From Planctellipticum variicoloris (GTDB lineage: Bacteria > Planctomycetota > Planctomycetia > Planctomycetales > Planctomycetaceae): DNA of 64,000 nucleotides. The translations under genes were made by a program, and so were the position numbers. The notes below the pieces were generated by a model that saw only the letters and a program-made list of their open reading frames with translations, had not been told where the DNA came from and searched no databases. Where the stretch lies: contig NZ_CP130886.1 in NCBI RefSeq assembly GCF_030622045.1, positions 2,617,557 to 2,681,556 on the forward strand. The letters are read 5' to 3'. Of the stretch, positions 9,508-17,520 are shown piece after piece; positions within the stretch are counted from its first letter, which is position 1; the number at the start of each line of letters is the position of its first letter.

Positions 9508-9819
9508 CTACTCGTCCCGCAGCTCGATGGAAAAGATCCTCTGGAGCGGGATGATCTGGCCGCCATCGCCAACGATCAGAGCGGACGGATAAATCCGGCT
9601 GGGACGGACGTTGGACGTGGCGTTGCTCTGGGTGACGAAAGCGCCGGGGCTGGTTTCATACGTCACGCTTTCCAGGATGCCGGTGATGAGCGGCAATTCG
9701 CCGGCGGTCGAGCGCCCGAGCAGGAATGCTGCGATTCCAACGGCCGCAACCGTCGCGAGCCACAGGGCGGTCGAGGGGGCCGGCCGCGCGTTCGGTTCGG
9801 CCCTGGGGTCCGCGGTCAT
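9508..9819 (-). CDS. Small single-pass membrane protein, unknown function
   Basis: 103 residues. A short charged/Pro-rich N-terminus is followed by one transmembrane helix (ALWLATVAAVGIAAFLLG) and a ~60-residue C-terminal part with a beta-like character ending in IIPLQRIFSIELRDE. ATG at 9819 is chosen over the in-frame GTG at 9834 because GGAG lies nine bases upstream. It converges with the 8444 gene (29-bp gap) and lies downstream of the 10708 gene on the same strand. No family recognised. Confidence 0.6.
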   Translation of the reverse strand: MTADPRAEPNARPAPSTALWLATVAAVGIAAFLLGRSTAGELPLITGILESVTYETSPGAFVTQSNATSNVRPSRIYPSALIVGDGGQIIPLQRIFSIELRDE

Positions 9820-9943
9820 TCGGATCGGCTCCACGGCGTGTGACGATGCCCAACGGCACGTCCCAGCCAGTCTCGCCCGGCGCGGCAGGCGGAGTCAAAG
9901 CGAATGCACTGAATTCGAGACCGAATCGTACTTCTACCCGGCT

Positions 9944-10708
9944 CTACCGCAGTTTTGCGAAGACAACCAGCCGTTTCCGGCGGTCGATGCCGACGAGACC
10001 GTCCGGCGTGACCGGATCGACCGCGATTCCCTGTCCCGGATACGGGCACTTCAGCGCTTCGACGAGCTCCAGCGAGGGGCCGGTTTCAGGGAGTCGGAGG
10101 CGGTACAGGACCGCAAAGTGGTGGTGCGTCGTCAGGAGCGTGTCGCCGTCCCAGAGGCCGCCCGAAGCGCTCATGCCGTCCCAGTCGGCGATGACTTCTT
10201 CGGGGAAGCTCCAGCGGGCCTGCTCGCGGAAGTCGTCGTCCATCCGTACCAGGATCGTCTGAGCATTGTCGGCCTGGTAATGTGCGAAGCAGCACCACCA
10301 GTTTCGGTCGGCGGGATCGCGAATGCACCAGACCAGGCTGCCCTGCGGTTTCTCGAACGTGTGGAAGACCTGCAAGCTGTCGTCGGAGGGATCGTAAACG
10401 CGGATGTCGCTTTCCTCCGGCGTCTTCGGATAGTTCGAATGGGCGCAGTAGATCTTGCCCCGCCAGACGAAGGCGCTGTTGAGGTGCTTGGCGTCCGGAG
10501 CAGTCCCGACGCCCAGCAGTTTTCCCGTCGCGCGGTCGTAGCGAGCAACGCGGGTGTTCGAAACGGCGTATGTGAACCGCTCGTCGGCAGCCGCAGCCTG
10601 CGTGGCGAATTCGGACTTGAGGGTGGCCGACTCGATCCAGCCGCGAGCGAGGGGGAGTTTTGATTCGGGCGGGGCGGAGAGAAGGAGCGTCAGCAGGAAG
10701 GGGAGCAT
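9944..10708 (-). CDS. Secreted beta-propeller-like protein, unknown function
   Basis: 254 residues with a short signal peptide (MLPFLLTLLLSAPP). Repeated blade-like segments alternate Tyr/Trp-rich strands with charged turns, for example RVARYDRATGKLLGVG, KIYCAHSNYPKTPEESDIRVYD and TLLTTHHHFAVLYRLRLPE, and QGIAVDP resembles the NHL/SMP-30 style. It probably folds as a six-bladed propeller. It contains several Cys and a WWCCFAHY cluster of possible metal or disulfide use. ATG 10708 has GGAG nine bases upstream. Enzymatic function cannot be assigned. Confidence 0.7.
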   Translation of the reverse strand: MLPFLLTLLLSAPPESKLPLARGWIESATLKSEFATQAAAADERFTYAVSNTRVARYDRATGKLLGVGTAPDAKHLNSAFVWRGKIYCAHSNYPKTPEESDIRVYDPSDDSLQVFHTFEKPQGSLVWCIRDPADRNWWCCFAHYQADNAQTILVRMDDDFREQARWSFPEEVIADWDGMSASGGLWDGDTLLTTHHHFAVLYRLRLPETGPSLELVEALKCPYPGQGIAVDPVTPDGLVGIDRRKRLVVFAKLR

Positions 10709-10770
10709 CGTGACGAACTCCGGCGGGGTGATTCAGAACCAGGCCGGCAGCAGAATACTCCCATAGCGTG

Positions 10771-10935
10771 TAGAGATGGGGAAGACTTTATCGAGGCACG
10801 AATGTGCATGGTTCGCGTGCAGCCAGTTCGAACTGGCATTCGCCGGTCGGCGAACGCTAGTTCGCCAGGGATTCCTGCTGCAGCAGGAATCCCCCATCGC
10901 CGCCGAATGCGGCATCCACGTCCAACCCATCTCTA
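10771..10935. repeat. Hairpin-ladder element bounded by 10-bp inverted repeats (MITE-like or structured RNA)
   Basis: TAGAGATGGG at 10771-10780 is repeated as its exact complement CCCATCTCTA at 10926-10935. Between them lie, in order, GCAC/GTGC (10796-10807), a 16-bp perfect palindrome (10822-10837), TTCGCC/GGCGAA (10839-10854), which competes with GGCGAAC/GTTCGCC (10849-10866), a 26-bp perfect palindrome with half-site GGGATTCCTGCTG (10868-10893), and GCCGC/GCGGC (10899-10913). Two short ORFs cross it but look like by-products. The termini begin and end in TA, as in IS630/mariner-type MITEs, but no transposase is nearby. It could instead be transcribed as a structured RNA. Confidence 0.7.
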
Positions 10936-10963
10936 AGTCGGCAGCCGGTGCCGCGTGTGGCGG

Positions 10964-11227
10964 CTAGTCGTGGCGTTTGGGGAGGGCTGCGGAGTAGAGC
11001 ATGGTGACAGTGCCGATGGACATGAGGCTGAAGGCCATCCATTCGGGCGGGTCGATGACGGGGCGGGACTCCCGTTCCACGATCTGGCTGCTGGCGAGCA
11101 TGCCGCGGAAGCCCTGGTCCCGGTTCTTGTCGTCGACTTTGTTGAGGACGAGCTTGTCGATGGTCAGGAACGAAACGCCCCAGAGAGCCACAAACACGCC
11201 GGCGGCGAAGAACGACGCTCGGATCAT
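10964..11227 (-). CDS. Small two-helix membrane protein, unknown function
   Basis: 87 residues: an N-terminal transmembrane helix (FFAAGVFVALWGVSFLTI), a charged ~35-residue loop (KVDDKNRDQG...ERESRPVIDPPE) and a second helix (WMAFSLMSIGTVTMLYSA). The frame stays open to 11533, but the ATG at 11227 has AAGGTG eight bases upstream and the extension consists of low-complexity spacer sequence. Divergent from leuB. No family recognised. Confidence 0.65.
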   Translation of the reverse strand: MIRASFFAAGVFVALWGVSFLTIDKLVLNKVDDKNRDQGFRGMLASSQIVERESRPVIDPPEWMAFSLMSIGTVTMLYSAALPKRHD

Positions 11228-11435
11228 GGGTCGATCACCTTGTGAGGGAGAGACTGGATTCGGAGCATCCGTGCTGCTCGCGTGAAACGGTCTGGCCCGC
11301 CTCCCTGAGGCGCCGCGTACTCGGGTTATCGGCCGGACGGGGGGACGGACTTCAGCGGATGTCAGGCGGCGCGGTCTGCGGGAGAGGATCCGGTTGGGAA
11401 AGGGGGCCGGCGCCGCGGTGAGGAGACTCGGAAGC

Positions 11436-11475
11436 AGTGCAAAGTGAAAAATGAAAAATGAAAAGTGCAAAGTGA
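11436..11475. repeat. A/G-rich low-complexity word upstream of leuB
   Basis: AGTGCAAAGTG occurs at 11436-11446 and again at 11464-11474, separated by GAAAAATGAAAAATGAAA. The same vocabulary appears near 4060-4095. It creates spurious ORFs rich in HFSFFIFHF. Function, if any, unknown. Confidence 0.5.
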
Positions 11476-11581
11476 CGGAGAGACCATGGAGGCTTGCGGC
11501 TGGCTTTCGTGGAACGCGTTCTGCGCGTAACATAGGGATCTGTCACTGGTTTGGTCGGATTCACAGAAAGGCGGTTCTGCG

Positions 11582-12652
11582 GTGCAAGCGAGGATTGTGC
11601 TCCTCCCGGGGGACGGGATTGGTCCGGAAGTCGTGGCTCAGGCGCAGCGGGTGCTGGACCGCGTGGCGGCGAAGTTCGGCCATCAGTTCGAGTTCAGCAC
11701 GCACGCCATCGGCGGCTGCGCGATCGATGAATTCGGCGACCCGCTGCCCGAACAGAGCCTGACCGCCTGCCGGGCGGCGGATGCCATTCTGCTGGGGGCG
11801 GTGGGCGGTCCGAAGTGGGATGATCCGAACGCGAAGACCCGCCCGGAAGTTGGCCTGCTGAAGATCCGCAAGGAACTCGGGCTGTTCGCGAATCTGCGGC
11901 CGATCCAGGTGCTGCCGCAAATGGCGGCAGCATCGCCCCTGAAACAGGAAATCGTCGCGGGGACGGACATTCTGTTCTTCCGCGAGCTGACCGGCGGGTT
12001 GTACTTCGGGAAGTCGGGCAAAGAGACGACCGCCGAAGGGGAAACCGCCTGGAACACGATGATTTACAGCACGCACGAAATCGAGCGGATCGTGCGGATG
12101 GCGGGGCAGGCGGCCCGCGGTCGTCGGAAAAAAGTGACTTCGGTCGACAAGGCCAACGTGCTCGAAGTGTCTCGCTTGTGGCGGCGGGTCTTCGAACGGG
12201 TGATGAAGGACGAGTTTCCGGACGTGGAATTCGAAAACGTACTCGTCGATGCGATGGCGATGCACCTGATCGCCCGGCCGACGAAGTTTGACGTCGTGGT
12301 GACCGAAAACCTGTTCGGCGACATTTTGACCGATGAAGGTTCGATGCTGCCGGGGTCGATGGGGCTGCTGCCGTCGGCGTCGCTGGGTTCCAGCGGTCCC
12401 GGGTTGTACGAGCCGATTCACGGTTCGGCGCCCGACATCGCCGGGCAGGGCATCGCGAACCCGCTGGCGACGATTCTGGCGTCGGCGATGCTGTTGCGGC
12501 ACTCGCTGAAGCTGGAGGCGGAGGCCAAAGCGGTCGAGGCGGCGGTGGACGCCGTGCTGTCAGCCGGGCATCGGACGAAGGATCTGGCGGCGGGCGGAGT
12601 CTCCGTGACGACGGCTCAGATGGGGGATCTGGTGCTGGCAGCGCTGAATTAG
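11582..12652 (+). CDS. leuB: 3-isopropylmalate dehydrogenase
   Basis: NAD-dependent oxidative decarboxylation of 3-isopropylmalate, the third step of leucine biosynthesis (cytosol). 356 residues, the standard length. [11 protein letters not shown] at the N-terminus, [10 protein letters not shown] (~75), the substrate Arg region [21 protein letters not shown] (~85-105, given as separate motifs), the Lys-containing [11 protein letters not shown], the metal-binding DAMAMHL and [10 protein letters not shown], and the NAD-loop [15 protein letters not shown] are all present. The start is GTG at 11582, with AAAGG about 12 bases upstream; no better in-frame ATG precedes the conserved region. No other leu genes are nearby. 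Confidence 0.96.
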   Translation: MQARIVLLPGDGIGPEVVAQAQRVLDRVAAKFGHQFEFSTHAIGGCAIDEFGDPLPEQSLTACRAADAILLGAVGGPKWDDPNAKTRPEVGLLKIRKELGLFANLRPIQVLPQMAAASPLKQEIVAGTDILFFRELTGGLYFGKSGKETTAEGETAWNTMIYSTHEIERIVRMAGQAARGRRKKVTSVDKANVLEVSRLWRRVFERVMKDEFPDVEFENVLVDAMAMHLIARPTKFDVVVTENLFGDILTDEGSMLPGSMGLLPSASLGSSGPGLYEPIHGSAPDIAGQGIANPLATILASAMLLRHSLKLEAEAKAVEAAVDAVLSAGHRTKDLAAGGVSVTTAQMGDLVLAALN

Positions 12653-12680
12653 GCCCGAGTTTTGTTTGACGAGCGGGTGG

Positions 12681-12711
12681 CCGGGGCAGAAGCGTCTTCG
12701 CGATGCCCCGG
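12681..12711 (+). terminator. Hairpin after leuB, possible terminator
   Basis: CCGGGGCA (12681-12688) pairs with TGCCCCGG (12704-12711) around a 15-base loop. It lies 28 bases past the leuB stop, but only CTTT follows, so intrinsic termination would be weak. Confidence 0.35.
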
Positions 12712-12753
12712 GGCTTTAAGACCCGCGCCCCGGCCCCGGCGACCTGAGCGTTT

Positions 12754-13203
12754 GTGCCAATGTTTGCCGGGATTTGGTCGGTTGGAACGGGACGTGCTGA
12801 GCGTCTCTCTCTGGAGGGGGCTTTCCCTCACGGCGAACCTTTGAGGATCTCCATCCTGACCGACGAACTGCTGCCGTTGTTTGCGTTCGGGACGCTGCGG
12901 ACGGGGCAGTGCAATCACCATTATCTGGCGGGTCGCTTCAAACGGAGCGTTCCGGCCCGGCTGGAGGGCTATACTCGGGTGGCGGAGCTGATGATCGCCC
13001 GGGCGGATGGCTGCGTCGTGGATGGCGAATTGTTTTTCCTCGATCTGTCGCGGTACGTGGCGACGCTGGCCGGCTGCGATGAGCTGGAAGAGATTCCGCC
13101 GGGGATGCTGCGGGGGGCGGAGTATCAGCGGAAGCGGGTGACGGTTCTCACGCAAGACGGTCCAGTCGATGCCTGGGCGTATGTAGAGCCCGAACCGGAG
13201 TGA
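12754..13203 (+). CDS. Gamma-glutamylcyclotransferase-like (AIG2/GGCT) protein
   Basis: Belongs to the AIG2/GGCT-like fold, which includes gamma-glutamylcyclotransferases and gamma-glutamylamine cyclotransferases. The core is recognisable from LPLFAFGTLRTGQCNHHYL, the substrate-loop motif YGTLxxG appearing here as FGTLRTG, then RLEGYTRVAE, DGELFFLD, a region around LEEIPPGM, and a terminal AWAYV strand. The start is uncertain: the frame opens with GTG 12754 and ATG 12760, neither with a ribosome-binding site, while conserved sequence begins only around a TTG at 12841. The real protein may be ~120 residues. It lies 16 bp before the next gene and may be cotranscribed with it. Activity on glutathione or other substrates is not shown. 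Confidence 0.75.
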   Translation: MPMFAGIWSVGTGRAERLSLEGAFPHGEPLRISILTDELLPLFAFGTLRTGQCNHHYLAGRFKRSVPARLEGYTRVAELMIARADGCVVDGELFFLDLSRYVATLAGCDELEEIPPGMLRGAEYQRKRVTVLTQDGPVDAWAYVEPEPE

Positions 13204-13219
13204 ACGGGAGAGGGAACTG

Positions 13220-14236
13220 ATGGCAAAACTGCTCATCCTGCTGACGGCGCTGGTCGGCTGCGTTTCGACGGCATCGGCGCAGCACTCCGATCCGAAGGGG
13301 CGCGTCTCGGCTCACAAGGCGCTCGACTGGCTCGCCGGGGAGCAGCACCGGCAGGGGTACTGGGAGGCCAACGGTGGCCAGTACCGGGTGGCGATGACCG
13401 CGCTGGCGGCGAACGCCATGCTGGCGGAAGGCTCGACGGCCAACGGCGGAAAGTACTCGAAGAACATCCGGGACGCCGTCGATTATCTGCTGGACGCTTC
13501 GCAGCCGAACGGGCTGATCGGCTACAAAAACGACTACCATTACACCTACGGGCACGGCTTTTCGATGCTGTTTCTGTCGCAGGTGTTCGGCGAGGAGGAA
13601 GACTCCCGCCGGCGCGAGCGGCTGAAAACGGTGCTGGAGAAGGCCGTGCAGTTCTGCGGCGAGGCGCAGACGCCGGACGGCGGTTGGGGGTACGTCTCGG
13701 CGAAGGACGGGAACAACTTCGACGAAGGTTCGACTTGCGTGACGCAGGTGCAGGGGCTGCGGGCCTGCCGGAACGCGGGAATTCCAGTGCCGAAGGAAGT
13801 GATCGACCGGGCGGTGGAGTACATCCGCAAATGCACGACGCCCGAGGGGGCGGTGCAGTACAGCATCCGCGGCGGCGGGCCGCGACCGCCGATCACCGCC
13901 GCGGCGGTCGCCTGTCTGTTTAATACCGGCGAAACCGACAACGACTTCGCCCAGAAACTGCTGAAATATTGCGACAAGGAGATCCAGATCTCGGCGCAGG
14001 GGGGGAACCTGTTCGGGCACTGGCACTACACCCATTACTACTACTCGCAAGTGATCTACCGGCTGGGCGACGAGAAGTGGAACAAGTATTACGCCGAGAT
14101 CAGCAAGGACATCATCAAGAAGCAGTCGGCGGACGGTTCGTGGAAAGAGGGTCACGTCGGTCCGGTCTACACGACGGCGATCAACGCGACGATCCTGCAG
14201 ATCGACAACGGGTTTCTGCCGATCTATCAGCGGTAG
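13220..14236 (+). CDS. Secreted prenyltransferase/squalene-oxidase-repeat protein
   Basis: 338 residues with a signal peptide ending near ASAQ. The mature part consists of (alpha/alpha) barrel repeats like those in terpene cyclases and protein prenyltransferases: HKALDWLAGEQHRQGYW, NIRDAVDYLLDASQPNGLIG, AVQFCGEAQTPDGGWGYV, AVEYIRKCTTPEGAVQYS, then KKQSADGSWKEG. Neither a DXDD acid motif nor a zinc/isoprenoid site is visible, so it is unlikely to be a cyclase. Similar exported proteins are common in planctomycetes with unknown roles. ATG 13220 follows GAGGG six bases upstream. Confidence 0.8.
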   Translation: MAKLLILLTALVGCVSTASAQHSDPKGRVSAHKALDWLAGEQHRQGYWEANGGQYRVAMTALAANAMLAEGSTANGGKYSKNIRDAVDYLLDASQPNGLIGYKNDYHYTYGHGFSMLFLSQVFGEEEDSRRRERLKTVLEKAVQFCGEAQTPDGGWGYVSAKDGNNFDEGSTCVTQVQGLRACRNAGIPVPKEVIDRAVEYIRKCTTPEGAVQYSIRGGGPRPPITAAAVACLFNTGETDNDFAQKLLKYCDKEIQISAQGGNLFGHWHYTHYYYSQVIYRLGDEKWNKYYAEISKDIIKKQSADGSWKEGHVGPVYTTAINATILQIDNGFLPIYQR

Positions 14237-15272
14237 TCCGGTTGACGCGGGCGATGCGGAGCGGTCGCCCGCCGCTTTGAGCAGGTGTCATTTCGTGCTG
14301 CAGGGCAGGGCGCCCGGCGAGACAGCATTTTTCCACGTTCTAACTTTCACCCTCGTTCCCAGGCTCCGCCTGGGAATGCCTCTTCCGAGGCTCCGCCTCG
14401 TCTTCTCACCCATGTTGATTCGTGAAACCCGTGGTCCTGCCTCGCTCATCTTCAACGCAGTGCACAAGTTGGCCTCGTTCCCAGGCTCCGCCTGGGAATG
14501 CCTCTTCCGAGGCTCCGCCTCGTCTTCTCATCCGTGCTGATTCGTGAAACCCGTGGTCGTGCCTCGCTCATCCTCAACGCAGCGCACAAGTTGACCTCGT
14601 TCCCAGGCTCCGCCTGGGAATGCTTCTTCCGAGGCTCCGCCTCGTCTTCTCACCCATGTTGATTCGTGGAATTCGTGGTTCTGTCTCGCTCGTCTTTGTC
14701 GCAGGGGACAAATTTCCACATTTTTGCAAAAAACTGCCAATCTGCTCTTGCAAACCCGCCGTACCAGAGTGAACGTGCGTGACGTCGGCGTGGGAAACGA
14801 CATGCATGCACGCAACGGGGCAACCCGGAGCGCTCGAGCGAATCCCCGCCGGCCAGCGGGCCTGGTCAGGGCCCATCACGGCCAGGCGGAAACGCCTGGT
14901 CGAGGGAGCGCACCCCGTGCGCGCTCGGCGTCGAGAGTCCTTCCCGGACGACGCGGGCCTCACAACCCGCCACCTGATCAACGCCAGCTCAAAGGATGCG
15001 GTGGAGCGGATCTCAACAACCCGCTCCGCCGCGTCCGAGCCGGTCGCTTATCGAGAAAGCCTCCCCGCAGGCCGCGCTCGCGCTGCGCGCCAAGCACCCC
15101 CGCGCGCCATCTCTCCCATTCTGCAATTGGCATTTTTCGTATTGCAGTGACTTCTCTCTTCGAACTCACGCTGCGACTCCGGTATCACGTCAGCCTTTCA
15201 CCGAGTACCGCAGCGATTCCCCCGCGGTCACAACTGCCGTCACCGATCCCCGCCGCCTGCGGCAACCATTCA
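14237..15272. other. About 1 kb non-coding region with tandem repeats and hairpins
   Basis: The left third holds the 122-bp tandem repeats described separately. The rest (14720-15272) has no convincing ORF but many inverted repeats: CCAGGCG/CGCCTGG closing a GAAA tetraloop (14882-14899), GCGCAC/GTGCGC nearby, and CTGCAAT/ATTGCAG (15121-15147). I compared it by eye with RNase P RNA, tmRNA and SRP RNA signatures and found none. Confidence 0.5.
14351..14716. repeat. Three 122-bp tandem repeats with paired hairpins
   Basis: Units begin at 14351, 14473 and 14595. The first two differ at about 7 of 122 positions; the third diverges in its last third. Each contains CCCAGGC-TCC-GCCTGGG and CGAGGC-TCC-GCCTCG hairpins followed by a TTGATTCGTG word. 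Spurious ORFs with FPGSAWE-like translation arise here. A related arrangement occurs at 50029-50145. Confidence 0.9.
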
Positions 15273-15779
15273 TCAATTCAGCCGGGCACGGTCAATGTCG
15301 GCTTCTCTCTTCGCCGTCAACCGACGCTGAGAACTTCGCCCCCATGCGATTGAAAGCAATCCCCCGACAAGGAACATCAGCCCGCCAATTGTGCCGATGA
15401 GAATGCCATTCTCGGTGCGAGTGACGGCCGAGACCGCGAGAAATAATAGCGAGGCAAGTGCAAGCATCCAGCCGTTGAAAGTCGCCGTGTTGATCTCGTT
15501 GTCTTGCTGCTTCCTGTTCATCTCTTCGAGCAGGCGTTCTGTTTCGACCGGACTTCGTCGCGGGTTGTAAGTGTTAAAATGAGTTTCGAGTAGGTAAGCC
15601 AGGGAGGCGGCCGCGAAGAACAATCCAACGAGGAAGTATTCCATAACTCCGGTGGACGACCACGCCGTTGTCCCACCGAGCCCCAATAGCGCAGCGATCG
15701 CCATGTAGAGGCGGTCGTAAACCCGTCGCCAGTGGGCGTGGTTTCTAGCGAGCGTTTCCGGATCCCGTGTCGTTTCCAT
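15273..15779 (-). CDS. Four-helix membrane protein, unknown function
   Basis: 168 residues. An N-terminal cytosolic-type helix (ETTRDPETLARNHAHWRRVYDRL) is followed by two transmembrane helices (LYMAIAALLGLGGTTAW; MEYFLVGLFFAAASLAYLL), a polar loop with a short coiled region (ERLLEEMNRKQQDNEIN), two more helices (GWMLALASLLFLAVSAV; ILIGTIGGLMFLVGGLLSI) and a basic tail. ATG 15779 has AAGGG eight bases upstream. No family recognised. Confidence 0.7.
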   Translation of the reverse strand: METTRDPETLARNHAHWRRVYDRLYMAIAALLGLGGTTAWSSTGVMEYFLVGLFFAAASLAYLLETHFNTYNPRRSPVETERLLEEMNRKQQDNEINTATFNGWMLALASLLFLAVSAVTRTENGILIGTIGGLMFLVGGLLSIAWGRSSQRRLTAKREADIDRARLN

Positions 15780-15864
15780 CGCGCGACCCTTTTTCGCCGG
15801 GCGACAATTGCTGGAACGCTTGATCGTAGGTCGTCTTCATTCTGAAGAAACAGGCAAGCGGCCG

Positions 15865-16635
15865 TCACTTTGCCGACAGAAAATACGTCCAGGTGTCGAA
15901 AACTCGGCCTTTTCCGGCTCCGCTGGGGAACTCGTGCACGACTTTGTCCTGGAGTCGGACGGTGACGGCGGCCGCGGTCATTCGCGCAGCGCCGAACCGC
16001 CACATTCCCTCTTTCGACAGATCGAACAGGAGGAGCAGATCCGGATTTGTACCCGTTCCCGTGAAGCCGAACATGGCGCCGTCTTCGTTCGTCGCCGGTT
16101 GTTCTTCATACCGGTACAGCGGTCGGGAGAGCAGCCGCATCTGATGGACTTCTTTGGCCGCTGTCGGCTCTTCCAGCTCCGCCGAGAACCGCCGGGCGAA
16201 CTCCCGCATCTGCACCAGCCGACCGGCGCGCGTTGCCGACGGTCGATCATCCAGCAGCGTCCACGTCACTCCCGGTTGGGTCGCTCGAAAGGGAGGGTCT
16301 CCGTCCCAGTCTGCAGAGACGAGCTCCGGCGACAATGATGCAAAGCAATAGAGCCACGGAGTCCGGAACACGCCGTCTTTGTAGTGCTCAACTTTCAGGG
16401 TTGCGACCGGCTGGCCGCGTTCCGTCCAGATCCAAAGGCCCGCGTCCTCAATGTGGCGCAATTCGTCGCTGTAGCGAAAGACCGGGGCCGTCACGAGCTG
16501 CGTCTTGACACTTGCGTCGTTCGTCAGCGCGACGCGGCAGTCCTGCACGCGGTGCTGCATCGCCATCAATGAGGCGTCGTCCGCAGTGGTCTGGCTGAGG
16601 GCGATCATCGTGATGACGACGGGAATGAGAGGCAT
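15865..16635 (-). CDS. Secreted protein of a lineage-type family (paralogue of the 36328 gene)
   Basis: 256 residues starting with a signal peptide (PLIPVVITMIALSQTTA). Shares an ordered set of motifs with the protein at 36328-37206: PVFRYSD versus PILRYSD, a Trp-Gly/Glu-rich segment then GQPVA versus GRPIA, RLVQMREFARRF versus RLVQMKRLAQKF, RLLSRPLYRYE versus RLLPTPLDRYE, and GTNPDLLLLFD versus GVNPELLLFIE. ATG 16635 is chosen because AAGGAAG lies just upstream and the signal peptide follows; the frame remains open to 16782. No catalytic motif is evident. Function unknown; a lineage-specific periplasmic role is inferred. Confidence 0.75.
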   Translation of the reverse strand: MPLIPVVITMIALSQTTADDASLMAMQHRVQDCRVALTNDASVKTQLVTAPVFRYSDELRHIEDAGLWIWTERGQPVATLKVEHYKDGVFRTPWLYCFASLSPELVSADWDGDPPFRATQPGVTWTLLDDRPSATRAGRLVQMREFARRFSAELEEPTAAKEVHQMRLLSRPLYRYEEQPATNEDGAMFGFTGTGTNPDLLLLFDLSKEGMWRFGAARMTAAAVTVRLQDKVVHEFPSGAGKGRVFDTWTYFLSAK

Positions 16636-16842
16636 ATTGCTTCCTTGGAACAGGAACTGGCCAGCCTGGAGACAGTGTAGCCATTCTGTCTGTAGTGTCA
16701 AGAAAATGAGATTACGGATGGCGGTAGAAGGGGGGGGGACGGATCTCTTTACGGCCGGCCCGTCCGAGCGCTCCTGATCCATAGAACATGCAGGCGCGGA
16801 AAGTCATCGCCGAACTCGCGGTGACTTTTCAGGAAGAGTGGT

Positions 16843-17361
16843 TTACTCACCTGAAAAAATCGCAAACTCCGGCGAATACCGCACGAGTCCGCCTTCGGCG
16901 GTGACCGCCGACTCGTCAAACACAATCGCCTGAAACGCCTCTCCGCCGCCGTATTCGTCGTGGAGATTCCAGGTCGACGCGGGCCGGAATCCGAAGCGCG
17001 AGTAGTACGCGGGGTCGCCGAGGACGACGACCAACGGAGCGGCCGACTGTCGTGCGATTGCCAGACCGGCGGTGATCAGGGCGCCGCCGAATCCCTGCCG
17101 CTGAAATTCGGGAGCGACGGCAACGGGCGCCAGGCCAAGGCCGACTGCGACGCCGGCCAGCGTAACCGGGCTGAAGGCGACATGGCCGACGATCCGGTCG
17201 TCGCGGGTGGCGACAAGCGAGAATGTCAGTTGAGATGCGGCGCGCAGGTCGTCGACGAGGCGGGCTTCGAGGTCCGTCGGGAAGGCGGCGGTGAGAATCT
17301 GGCGGATCCCGGCTTCGTCGCCGGGCTGTTCGGGGCGGATCGTGGGAGAGTTTGAGGTCAT
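16843..17361 (-). CDS. GNAT family N-acetyltransferase (YhbS-like)
   Basis: 172 residues. Acetyl-CoA-dependent acyltransferase fold: [20 protein letters not shown] (beta1-alpha1), [10 protein letters not shown] (beta4), the pyrophosphate-binding loop [13 protein letters not shown], and [15 protein letters not shown], the latter typical of the YhbS subgroup. The acceptor is unknown. No clear ribosome-binding site precedes ATG 17361, but the conserved N-terminus begins there. Divergent from the DUF255 gene. Confidence 0.88.
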   Translation of the reverse strand: MTSNSPTIRPEQPGDEAGIRQILTAAFPTDLEARLVDDLRAASQLTFSLVATRDDRIVGHVAFSPVTLAGVAVGLGLAPVAVAPEFQRQGFGGALITAGLAIARQSAAPLVVVLGDPAYYSRFGFRPASTWNLHDEYGGGEAFQAIVFDESAVTAEGGLVRYSPEFAIFSGE

Positions 17362-17520
17362 CCGGGCAGGATAGTCGATTGCGTTCCCGTCACCCAGTGG
17401 AACTGGTCTTCAGCGGAGACGGGGGGCTTCTGCTACAATGCGACCGCTCAGCGTCGGCAGAAATTCCGTAGGACGGCGTGGCGTGTGGACGGAGTCAATG
17501 GAAACCAGATCGGAGGGCTG

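Noticed and set aside
10733-10967. Two overlapping short ORFs on opposite strands
   Set aside because: Both are translations of the palindromic element, with no ribosome-binding site or protein-like pattern.
14277-14540. Short ORF with FPGSAWE-like translation
   Set aside because: Lies wholly in the 122-bp tandem repeats; its peptide repeats because the DNA repeats.
14351-14716. Possible CRISPR array
   Set aside because: Units are contiguous 122-bp repeats without unique spacers, and no cas gene is present.
14720-15272. RNase P RNA, tmRNA or SRP RNA
   Set aside because: None of their conserved sequence words was found on either strand.
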